From: an uncultured Comamonadaceae bacterium
GTDB lineage: Bacteria > Pseudomonadota > Gammaproteobacteria > Burkholderiales > Burkholderiaceae
Assembly: GCA_946482115.1 (NCBI GenBank)
Contig: CAMLQP010000076.1
Location: 1-11,334, forward strand
Reading direction: 5' to 3'
Length of the DNA: 11,334 nt
This document shows, piece after piece, positions 1-5,956 of this stretch. The first letter of the stretch is position 1, and each line of letters starts with the position of its first letter. The notes below the pieces were generated by a model. That model was not told the DNA's origin, searched no databases, and saw nothing but the letters and a program-made list of their open reading frames with translations. A program made the translations under genes and the position numbers.

Positions 1-140
1 CCGGTGAAGCCCATCTCCTTGGCGTGTTCCTCGTAGTTGCGGCCCACGCAGTAGATGCGGTGGACCGGAAAACGCGCCGTCTGCCCCACGACAGGCACGG
101 ACACGGTGGCGGGCGGCGCGAAAACGAAATCAGCCGGCAT
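1..140 (-). CDS. Fumarylacetoacetate hydrolase family protein, likely fumarylpyruvate hydrolase (partial, N-terminus only)
   Basis: Only the first 46 codons are inside the window, and the gene runs off the left edge. The start ATG is at 140-138, with an AAAGGA ribosome site (complement of 148-153) 7 bases upstream. The visible N-terminus has the segment FPVHRIYCVGRNYEEHAKEM. The VGRNY..HA.EM pattern is the usual beginning of the FAH fold in the fumarylpyruvate hydrolases of gentisate pathways (NagK type), which split the ring-opened C8 acid into fumarate and pyruvate in the cytoplasm. Its start overlaps the end of the gentisate dioxygenase gene by 11 bases, so the two are almost certainly co-transcribed and translationally coupled. 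The catalytic metal site is outside the window, so the exact substrate (fumarylpyruvate, maleylpyruvate or another acylpyruvate) is inferred from the neighbour. Confidence 0.85.
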   Translation of the reverse strand, partial: MPADFVFAPPATVSVPVVGQTARFPVHRIYCVGRNYEEHAKEMGFT

Positions 141-1185
141 GGGCCATCCTTTCTTCCCGGTGCAGGCCCAGCGCCTGCTGCGCCGGGCGGTCTGAATAAC
201 TGAACAGCACGCAGCCCGCGTCGGTCTGCCAGCGGGCCGTGTGCCAGGAGGGGATCACGAAGTGGTCGCGCGGGCCGAAGTCCAGCGTCCACGTCCTGTC
301 GTCGCGCGTGATCATGACACGGCCCGCGCCCTCGACCACGCTGAACACGGAGCCGTCGGTCTGGCGCCAGGGCCGGCCCGAGAAACCGGCCGGCAGGCGC
401 TGCATGAAGGTGGCCATGGTCGGCATCGGGTAGCCGCCGGTGGCGGGGTTGGCGTAGCGCAGCCGCACGCCGTCCCAGTCGTCGATGGGCGCGTCGCGCT
501 CCAGCGCGTGCAGCGCCTCGCGGGTGCGCGCGTAGGGGTAGCTGAAAAGGGGCGAGGTGGCGCCATAGGGCGCGTCGTGGCGCACCGGCAGCATGTTGGC
601 GCCGTAGCGGTGCCAGCTGGTGCCCTCGGCCCGGCCCACGGTCTGCGAGGCCTGGGGGTGGTTCTCGGCGAAACCGGCCTCGAAGAACTGCAGCATGGGG
701 ATGTCCAGGCCGTCCAGCCAGACCACCGGCCCGTCCGCTTCGCTGCCATGGTCGTGCCAGGCCCAGCTGGGCGTGATGATGAAGTCGCCCGGCGCCATGG
801 TGGCGCGCTCGCCGCCGACGGCGGTGTAGGCGCCCCGGCCCTCGACCACGAAGCGCAGGGCGCTCTGGGTGTGGCGGTGCGCAGGGGCCACCTCGCCGGG
901 CAGGATGAGCTGCAGCCCCGCGTAGAGCGACGGCGTGATGCAGCTGTGGCCGCGCAGGGCGGGGTTCTCCAGGATCAGCACGCGGCGCACCGCCTCCTCG
1001 GCGGTGATGACCTCGCCTGCGCGCATCAGGTGCGGGCGCAGCGCCCCGTAGCGCCACAGCGCGGGCTCGCAGCGGCTGCGCGGCTGCGGCGGCACCAGCG
1101 CGTGCAGCACCTCCCACAGCGGCGTCAGGTTCAGCGGCGACATCGCCTCGTACAGGCGCTGGCGTTCGGCTTTCACGGTTTCCAT
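130..1185 (-). CDS. gtdA: Gentisate 1,2-dioxygenase (bicupin, Fe(II))
   Basis: This 351-residue protein matches the usual length of gentisate 1,2-dioxygenases (about 350). These cytoplasmic enzymes open the ring of gentisate (2,5-dihydroxybenzoate) with O2 to give maleylpyruvate. The first cupin holds the iron site: APAHRHTQSALRF gives His103 and His105, and PSWAWHDHG gives His144, the same spacing (HxH, then 39 residues to the third His) as in characterised family members. A second cupin near the C-terminus (VVEGAGRV to VIPSWH) probably lacks a metal. The frame stays open up to 1269, but I chose the ATG at 1185 because GAAGGG lies 4 bases before it and the upstream extension would run through the promoter and operator DNA. 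It overlaps the downstream hydrolase start by 11 bases, and a MarR regulator diverges from it. Homologous enzymes also accept salicylate, 1-hydroxy-2-naphthoate or 5-aminosalicylate, and the sequence alone does not settle the substrate. Confidence 0.92.
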   Translation of the reverse strand: METVKAERQRLYEAMSPLNLTPLWEVLHALVPPQPRSRCEPALWRYGALRPHLMRAGEVITAEEAVRRVLILENPALRGHSCITPSLYAGLQLILPGEVAPAHRHTQSALRFVVEGRGAYTAVGGERATMAPGDFIITPSWAWHDHGSEADGPVVWLDGLDIPMLQFFEAGFAENHPQASQTVGRAEGTSWHRYGANMLPVRHDAPYGATSPLFSYPYARTREALHALERDAPIDDWDGVRLRYANPATGGYPMPTMATFMQRLPAGFSGRPWRQTDGSVFSVVEGAGRVMITRDDRTWTLDFGPRDHFVIPSWHTARWQTDAGCVLFSYSDRPAQQALGLHREERMAHAG

Positions 1186-1229
1186 CACGCCCTTCGGGAC
1201 GGGTTGAGCGGGCAGGTTTTCAGGGTTTA

Positions 1230-1247
1230 TGATAAGTATGCTTATTA
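1230..1247. promoter_or_regulatory. Candidate MarR operator between gentisate dioxygenase and its regulator
   Basis: In the 112-base divergent gap there is an AT-rich near-palindrome, ATAAG-TATG-CTTAT (1232-1245), extended by one more pair at 1230/1247. An overlapping perfect CTTA-T-TAAG (1241-1249) follows it. It stands out sharply from the GC-rich surroundings. MarR proteins bind such 16-20 bp palindromes as dimers and usually repress the divergent catabolic operon until an aromatic ligand binds. Its role here is inferred from position and symmetry. I could not assign clear -35 and -10 boxes to the dioxygenase promoter. Confidence 0.5.
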
Positions 1248-1297
1248 AGGCGGGACTCAGTAGTTTCACTAGGCTGTCGGCTCGTTACACTGCGGCC

Positions 1298-1768
1298 ATG
1301 CCAGCCGCCGATACGCTCCAGAGTTACGACTTCCGCCATGCGCCCGGCCACCTGATCCGCCGCGCGCAACAGGTGGCCGTGGCCCTGTTCATGGAGGAGA
1401 CGGCGGCCTTCGACGTGACACCCGTGCAGTTCGCGATCCTGAACGCGCTGATGGACGCGCCGGGCATCGACCAGGTCAGCCTGGCCAGCCACGTGGTGCT
1501 GGACGCGGCCACCGCCGGGTCGGTGGTGGGGCGGCTCGAGAACAAGGGCTGGCTGCGCCGCGAGCCCGACGCGGCCGACCGGCGCCGCCGCCTGCTGTGG
1601 GTGTCGGAAGAGGGCATGCGCGTGGCGAACGCCATGCAGCGCGCGGTCGAGCAGGCCCAGGAGCGCATCATGGCGCCGCTGTCGGCGGCCGAGCGCGAGC
1701 AGTTCATGCAGCTGCTGGTCAAGATCATCGCGGGCGCGGACGGCACGGACGGGCTGGGCACGGCCTGA
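1298..1768 (+). CDS. MarR-family transcriptional regulator of the gentisate operon
   Basis: This is a 156-residue winged-helix regulator. The N-terminal dimerisation helix is followed by the DNA-binding domain (about residues 40-105: VTPVQFAILNAL, then QVSLASHVVLDAATAGSVVGR as the helix-turn-helix) and a wing with DAADRRRR, the basic D..D+R signature of MarR. The C-terminal helices complete the dimer arm. The frame is open back to 1229, but that extension would be translated from the operator region, so I place the start at the ATG at 1298. No Shine-Dalgarno sequence precedes it. A weak TACACT -10 box at 1286-1291 would put the transcript start almost on the ATG, so a leaderless message is possible. 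Being divergent from the ring-cleavage gene, it is probably that operon's repressor, released by gentisate or a precursor. It ends 12 bases before the convergent GS-like gene, with no terminator between. Confidence 0.9.
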   Translation: MPAADTLQSYDFRHAPGHLIRRAQQVAVALFMEETAAFDVTPVQFAILNALMDAPGIDQVSLASHVVLDAATAGSVVGRLENKGWLRREPDAADRRRRLLWVSEEGMRVANAMQRAVEQAQERIMAPLSAAEREQFMQLLVKIIAGADGTDGLGTA

Positions 1769-1780
1769 TACCGCTGCGGC

Positions 1781-3259
1781 TCAGATCCGGCTCAGGTATT
1801 CCCGCCGCTCGAACGCGGCCTTGTCCTCGGCCTGCGCATGGCGTTCGGCCTCGCTGCGCTTGATGCGCGTGTAGTGCCGCACCACCGCCTCGCCCAGGCC
1901 CTCGCGCAGGGCTTCGTCGCGTTCCAGCGCGTCCAGGGCGAGGTCCAGCCGGTCGGGCAGACGCCCGGCATCGGGTGCGTAGGGGGCTTCGGTGGCGGGT
2001 GGCGGCGGCAGGCGCCGCTCCAGCCCGTCCAGGCCCGCGTGCACCTGAGCCGCCATGTAGAGATAGGGGTTGGCCGCCGGCTCGCCCAGGCGGTTCTCGA
2101 TGCGGGTGGCCTTGTCGCCTGCGCCGCCCACCACGCGCAGCATCGCGCCCCGGTTGTCCAGCCCCCACAGCACCGACTGCGGCGCCAGCGCGTTGGGCCG
2201 GAAGCGGCCGAAGCCGTTGGCAGTGGCGGTGCACAGCGCCGTCATGCCCGGCGCGTGCGCCAGCAGGCCGGCCAGCCAGTGCGCGCCGGCGTCGGACAGC
2301 ACGTGGGTGGCGTCGGCCGGCGTGGTGCCGGGCGCGGGCACTTCGCGCACGCAGGCGTTGGAGCCGTCGGCCAGCGACACCAGCGACTGGTGCAGGTGCC
2401 AGCCGCTGGACATGATGTTGGGGAAGGGTGGCCGGCACATGAAGGTGGCCAGGTAGCCGGCGCGGCGCAGGGCCTGGCGCACGCCGTTGCGGAACAGCAC
2501 CATCTGGTCGGCGGCCGTGAGGGCATCGGTGGCGTCGAACACCGCTTCCACCTGGCTGGGGCCGAGCTCGATTTCCAGCGACTGCAGCGGCAGGCCCAGC
2601 GCCTGCGCGGTGCGCTGCACGATGGACAAGGGCTCGTCGGCCATGTCGATCAGCGCCTCGGCCTGCAGGTTGTAGCCGGGGTGGATCATGCGCAGCGCGG
2701 GCGGCTCGCCGGGCCAGGCAGCGCGCTCGGGGTCCAGCTGTGGCGCGTCGTCCACGATGCGGTAAATGTGGAACTCGACCTCCAGCCCGGTCTTGAGGCC
2801 GTGGCCCGCGCGCGCCAGGCGTTCCAGCGCCTGCTGCAGCGCGCGGCGGCTGTCGATCTCCACCGGCCGGCCGTCGGGGTGCCAGGGCTGGCAGCGCAGC
2901 CAGGCGGTGCCGGGGCTCCAGGGCAGTGGCGTGAGGCTGTCGGGGTCGCCCAGCAGCAGCAGGTTGCTGGCGCCGCCGAAGCCGGGGATGTCGTCGGTGC
3001 CGCCTGGCTCGAACACCTTCCAGGCGGTGCGGTCGGAGCTGTCCTTCAGCATCATCGTGCCCACCATGCCGACGCCGTTGCGCAGCGCGGACTCGACCGC
3101 GCCGGCCATCAGCGTCTTGCCGCGCAGCATGCCGTGGGCGTCGCACCAGCCGAAGCGCACGCGTTCGATGCGCTCGTCGCGCAGCCGCTGCAGCAGGCGC
3201 TGCAGCCCGGCCTCGCGCCCGGGCGTGTGCAGGCCGCAGCGTTCGGCAAAGGCCGTCAT
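1781..3259 (-). CDS. Glutamine synthetase-like ligase (putative gamma-glutamyl-amide synthetase)
   Basis: This 492-residue protein has the full glutamine synthetase architecture: an N-terminal beta-grasp part (VRFGWCDAHGMLRGKTL, about 33-51) and a catalytic part. Metal and substrate positions are kept: an ExE pair at Glu160/Glu162 (LEVEF), GPSQVE at 233-238, a GWHLHQSL loop with His288 and His290, FGRFRPNALAP with WGLDNR, and a late IENR...ANPYL segment. It is therefore probably an active ATP-dependent ligase rather than a relic. It belongs to the family that gamma-glutamylates amines, as in putrescine (PuuA), isopropylamine (IpuC) and aniline (AtdA1) catabolism, not to housekeeping GlnA. Its ATG overlaps the stop of the Rieske oxygenase gene by 4 bases (ATGA), so the two are translationally coupled. 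The most likely substrate is the amino group of an aromatic amine handled by that oxygenase. This is inference, since no gamma-glutamyl hydrolase or AtdA2-like amidotransferase is visible here. The open frame extends upstream to 3547, but that part lies wholly within the oxygenase gene. Confidence 0.88.
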   Translation of the reverse strand: MTAFAERCGLHTPGREAGLQRLLQRLRDERIERVRFGWCDAHGMLRGKTLMAGAVESALRNGVGMVGTMMLKDSSDRTAWKVFEPGGTDDIPGFGGASNLLLLGDPDSLTPLPWSPGTAWLRCQPWHPDGRPVEIDSRRALQQALERLARAGHGLKTGLEVEFHIYRIVDDAPQLDPERAAWPGEPPALRMIHPGYNLQAEALIDMADEPLSIVQRTAQALGLPLQSLEIELGPSQVEAVFDATDALTAADQMVLFRNGVRQALRRAGYLATFMCRPPFPNIMSSGWHLHQSLVSLADGSNACVREVPAPGTTPADATHVLSDAGAHWLAGLLAHAPGMTALCTATANGFGRFRPNALAPQSVLWGLDNRGAMLRVVGGAGDKATRIENRLGEPAANPYLYMAAQVHAGLDGLERRLPPPPATEAPYAPDAGRLPDRLDLALDALERDEALREGLGEAVVRHYTRIKRSEAERHAQAEDKAAFERREYLSRI

Positions 3260-4620
3260 GCCTTCACCTGTCCGGTGGCCTGCCAGGGCGCGGCGGCGCG
3301 GCGCGCGTCCACCGCGCGCTGCCACCAGTCCTGCCAGTCGCCGGCGGGGGCAATGCCGTCCAGCGTGTCGGGCCCGTGGATCAGCGGCAGCAGGCTGGCG
3401 TCGGCGGTGCCGGGCGGTATACCGCCGGCTTCCACGGTGTCTATCGCCTGCAGCAGCAGCCGGCGGTTGGCCATGATGACCTTGTCGCTGGTGCCCAGGT
3501 GTTCGCGGGTGCGGTCCTGGATCGCGCCCATGCTCTCGCACGCCCACTGGTCGTGCACGTTGATGTCGTCCTCGCCCATGCCGAGGTAGGTGCGCGAGGC
3601 CTGCTCCTCGGGGTTGTAGTCCCAGTGGTTGTGGCGGCCGCTTTTCGGCGCGTACTCGGGCAGGGTCACGGCTTTCAGGCGCTGCTCGCGCATGGTGCGC
3701 TTGTCCACCGGGCCGGCGAAGCTGGTGAAGAAGGCGTACCAGTAGTTGCGGGTGTCGTCCACCGGCACGTGCATCTGCGTGATGGTCATGCTCTCGGACA
3801 GCGGGATGACGAAGGTGTTGGGGAACACCGCGTGGGTCACGCGCACGTGGGTCAGCGCCTCGGTCATGCGGCGCAGGGCAGTGATGCGCAGGCCGTGGGT
3901 CACGGGTTCGTAGCTGATGTCGGGCTGGCCGAATTCGCGCATCACGCGCGTCATGGGCCAGCGCTCGCCCGCCACGTCGCCAGCGCTGGCGCCGCGGAAC
4001 TGCTTGCCATAGCTGTCGTCCAGCGATTCATCGAAGAAGAAGCGGTGCAGGTACGAGGCGTGCGCGGGGTCGATGCCGACCTCGAACGACTGCAGCCAGT
4101 TGCAGTGCCACAGACCCTTGAAGGCGAAGGTGTGGCTGTCCGGCGCGACGAAGCAGTCCAGCGCGGGCAGCGGCGGCGGCGTGGCACCCTCCGGGCCCAG
4201 CCAGGCCATCACCACGCCGCTGCGCACCTGTACCGGGTAGCTGCGCTGGCGCACCTTCTTGCACAGCGTGCTGCCGGCGGGCTCGGCCGGGGTTTCCACG
4301 CACTGGCCGGTGGCGTCGAACTTCCAGCCGTGGAAGGGGCAACGCAGGCCGTCGCCCTCGTGGCGCGCGTAGGCCAGGTCGGCGCCCCGGTGCGGGCAGT
4401 CGCGGTCGATCAGGCTGAAGCTGCCGGCCGTGTCGCGCCACAGCACCAGATCCTGGCCAAGCAGGCGCACCGCCTTGACCGGGCGCACCGCCATGCGCGG
4501 GTCCTGCGCGGGGTCGAATTCGTCGAGCAGGGCCACCGGGTGCCAGTAGTGGCGCATCAGCTGGCCGCAGGGCGTGCCGGGGCCCACGCGCGTGATCCGT
4601 TCGTTCTGCTCGGCTTTCAT
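3256..4620 (-). CDS. Rieske non-heme iron aromatic oxygenase, phthalate 4,5-dioxygenase-like oxygenase component
   Basis: This 454-residue protein is typical in length for the phthalate 4,5-dioxygenase / 3-chlorobenzoate dioxygenase group of single-subunit oxygenases. The Rieske [2Fe-2S] domain shows Cys75-x-His77 (CPHRGADL) and Cys94-x2-His97 (LRCPFHGW). The catalytic domain has the D-x2-H-x4-H pattern in GIDPAHASYLH, with bridging Asp184 and iron ligands His187 and His192. The third (Asp) ligand lies further on and I did not pin it. The late segment ESMGAIQDRTREHLGTSD is a hallmark of this subgroup. The start ATG at 4620 has a strong AGGAGA ribosome site (complement of 4625-4630). It is the first gene of an operon with the GS-like ligase and is divergent from a GntR regulator. 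Such oxygenases need a separate FMN/[2Fe-2S] reductase, and none is encoded in the window. The substrate is unknown; an amino- or carboxy-substituted benzene ring is most plausible. Confidence 0.92.
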   Translation of the reverse strand: MKAEQNERITRVGPGTPCGQLMRHYWHPVALLDEFDPAQDPRMAVRPVKAVRLLGQDLVLWRDTAGSFSLIDRDCPHRGADLAYARHEGDGLRCPFHGWKFDATGQCVETPAEPAGSTLCKKVRQRSYPVQVRSGVVMAWLGPEGATPPPLPALDCFVAPDSHTFAFKGLWHCNWLQSFEVGIDPAHASYLHRFFFDESLDDSYGKQFRGASAGDVAGERWPMTRVMREFGQPDISYEPVTHGLRITALRRMTEALTHVRVTHAVFPNTFVIPLSESMTITQMHVPVDDTRNYWYAFFTSFAGPVDKRTMREQRLKAVTLPEYAPKSGRHNHWDYNPEEQASRTYLGMGEDDINVHDQWACESMGAIQDRTREHLGTSDKVIMANRRLLLQAIDTVEAGGIPPGTADASLLPLIHGPDTLDGIAPAGDWQDWWQRAVDARRAAAPWQATGQVKA

Positions 4621-4637
4621 CGTGTCTCCTGAAAACG

Positions 4638-4664
4638 GTATACTAAAATGTGAATTCAGTGTAC
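4638..4664. promoter_or_regulatory. Divergent promoter region with two GntR-type half-site pairs
   Basis: The 54-base gap between the Rieske oxygenase and gntR genes is AT-rich. GTATAC at 4638-4643 fits the GT..AC core of FadR/FCD-type GntR operators, and a related GTGTAC lies at 4659-4664, 21 bases (two helix turns) away. TATACT at 4639-4644 resembles a -10 box for the rightward gntR. Its complement TATACC, with TGTACA (4660-4665) 17 bases upstream, is a tentative leftward promoter for the oxygenase operon, although its predicted start would fall at the ribosome site. An AATGT-N11-ACATT inverted repeat spans 4647-4667. Binding by the adjacent GntR protein would control both directions. This is inferred. 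Confidence 0.45.
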
Positions 4665-4674
4665 ATTCATAGCC

Positions 4675-5394
4675 ATGAGCCTGCAAGAGACCGTTCTGAT
4701 GCAGCTGCGCGACCTCGTGTTGCGCGGTGATTTCGAGCCCGGCCAGCGCCTGGCCGAACAGCAGCTGGCCGAGCGCCTGGGCGCCTCGCGCACGCCGGTG
4801 CGCGCCGCGCTGGTGACGCTGGAGCAGGAAGGCCTGGTGCTGGCCAACGACACCGGCGGCTACGTGGTGCGCCAGTTCACCGCCCAGGAGGTGATGGACG
4901 CCATCGCCGTGCGCGGCCACCTGGAAGGCATGGCCGCGCGCCTGGTGGCCGAACACGGGGTGACGCGGCAGCTGCAGCGCGAGCTGGAAGCCTGCCTGGA
5001 GGACGGCGACCGCGCGCTGGCCGACAACCCGCTCACGCTGGACAGCTACGCCGCCTATGCGGCCATGAACGACCGCTTCCACGCGCTCATCCTCGAGGCC
5101 AGCGGCAACCGCGCCCTGCAGCGCGCGGTGGCGCTCAACGACAAGCTGCCGTTCGCGCCGGCCTCGGCCATGCTGCCCATGCAGGGCACCGTGACGCAGG
5201 ACCGCGACTGGATGCTGTACGCCCACCGCCAGCACCACCTGCTGTTTGATGCGCTCAGACGCGGCGAGGGCGCGCGCGCGCAGGCGCTGGCGACCGAGCA
5301 TACCGAGGTGGCGCAGATGAACATGCGGCTGGCGCTGGAGCGCCGCAGCGAAGCCGAGCGGGTGATGCCCGCGATACGGCTGGTGGCGGGCTGA
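4675..5394 (+). CDS. GntR-family transcriptional regulator, FCD (FadR) subfamily
   Basis: This is a 239-residue protein. The N-terminal winged helix (about 1-68) contains the GntR signature GQRLAEQQLAERLGASRTPV followed by RAALVTLEQEGLV. The C-terminal FCD ligand domain (about 70-220) has the expected metal-site pattern: NDRFH (Asp133, His136), ASGN, His187 in RQHHLLFDAL, and His209 in ATEHT. FCD regulators bind small carboxylic acids, often directly through a bound metal. It diverges from the Rieske/GS-like operon and is its probable repressor, with the aromatic substrate or an early product as inducer. No good Shine-Dalgarno sequence precedes the ATG at 4675. The gene ends 9 bases before the convergent cadR, with no terminator-like hairpin between. 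Confidence 0.93.
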   Translation: MSLQETVLMQLRDLVLRGDFEPGQRLAEQQLAERLGASRTPVRAALVTLEQEGLVLANDTGGYVVRQFTAQEVMDAIAVRGHLEGMAARLVAEHGVTRQLQRELEACLEDGDRALADNPLTLDSYAAYAAMNDRFHALILEASGNRALQRAVALNDKLPFAPASAMLPMQGTVTQDRDWMLYAHRQHHLLFDALRRGEGARAQALATEHTEVAQMNMRLALERRSEAERVMPAIRLVAG

Positions 5395-5403
5395 GCGGCT
5401 GGC

Positions 5404-5880
5404 TCAGTGCCGGTGGCCGTGTCCGGCCACGCCGCCCTTGTGCGTGCCGTGCACGTGCAGTTCCGTCGGCGGTGTCGGGGCCAGGCGGCTGCCGTCGCTC
5501 AGTTCGGCCAGGATGCCGCAGGTGCTGGCAGCCTGGGCTTCGCGGCAGGTCTGGCGCAGCACCTTGAGCTGGCGCTCCAGGTCGCGCAGGGCCGCGATGC
5601 GCCGCGACACGTGGCGGATGTGCTCGTCCAGCAGGTTGTTGACCTCGCCGCAGTTGTCTTCGGGAGCATCCTTGAAACGCAGCAGCACGCGGATCTCGTC
5701 CAGCGTCATGTCCAGCCCCCGGCAGTGGCGGATGAAGGACAGGCGCTCGGCGTGCGGCTCGCCATAGTCGCGGTAGTTGCTCCCGGTGCGCGCGGGCTCG
5801 GGCAGCAGGCCTTCGCGCTCGTAGTAGCGCACGGTCTCCACCGGCGTGCCGGTGCGGCTGGCGAGTTCACCGATCTTCAT
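5404..5880 (-). CDS. cadR: Cd(II)/Pb(II)-responsive MerR-family regulator (CadR/PbrR type)
   Basis: This is a 158-residue MerR-family protein. The N-terminal MerR helix-turn-helix (MKIGELASRTG..VETVRYYEREGLL) is followed by a long coiled-coil dimer helix (about 80-110) and a metal site. Cys77 (in DNCGEVN), Cys112 and Cys121 (in CGIL) correspond to the three conserved cysteines of CadR/PbrR. The C-terminal tail holds six histidines from His142 to His158, as in Pseudomonas CadR, where this tail adds a second metal site. This cysteine set and tail argue against ZntR or CueR. The protein would sit on the cadA promoter, repress without metal and activate by DNA twisting when Cd(II) or Pb(II) binds. 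It is divergent from cadA and convergent with gntR. The exact metal preference cannot be read from the sequence. Confidence 0.92.
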   Translation of the reverse strand: MKIGELASRTGTPVETVRYYEREGLLPEPARTGSNYRDYGEPHAERLSFIRHCRGLDMTLDEIRVLLRFKDAPEDNCGEVNNLLDEHIRHVSRRIAALRDLERQLKVLRQTCREAQAASTCGILAELSDGSRLAPTPPTELHVHGTHKGGVAGHGHRH

Positions 5881-5896
5881 GGGCCGGATTCTAGGC

Positions 5897-5927
5897 TTGA
5901 CTCTGTAGTTGGTACAGGGTTTCCAAT
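5897..5927 (+). promoter_or_regulatory. MerR-type promoter and operator of cadA
   Basis: A -35 box TTGACT (5897-5902) and a -10-like TCCAAT (5922-5927) are separated by 19 bases, the over-long spacer typical of promoters activated by MerR proteins. The spacer carries a dyad, ACTCTGTA-N5-TACAGGGT (5900-5920), with one mismatch between arms. It closely resembles known PbrR/CadR/ZntR operators. The predicted transcript starts near 5934, about 23 bases before the cadA ATG. The same site would also control cadR, which begins at 5880 on the other strand. Confidence 0.82.
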
Positions 5928-5956
5928 GACGGGAAACCGACTGGAACGACCTTCAG

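Noticed and set aside
1186..1269. N-terminal extension of gentisate dioxygenase with a hydrophobic stretch resembling a signal
   Set aside because: It would be translated from the candidate operator, and the ATG at 1185 has its own GAAGGG site and gives the usual family length.
1229..1297. N-terminal extension of the MarR protein
   Set aside because: It overlaps the palindromic operator, and its residues do not match the MarR family start.
3260..3547. N-terminal extension of the GS-like protein into the oxygenase gene
   Set aside because: The ATGA-coupled ATG at 3259 gives a normal GS length. The extension is out-of-frame oxygenase sequence.
1838..3589. Long open frame on the plus strand opposite the GS-like gene
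   Set aside because: It is antisense to a clearly recognisable enzyme, its translation is low-complexity Ala/Gly/Arg/Gln-rich without motifs, and such frames are expected opposite GC-rich genes.
3376..4632. Long plus-strand open frame opposite the Rieske oxygenase gene
   Set aside because: It has the composition of a GC-rich antisense shadow, with no recognisable domain and no ribosome site.
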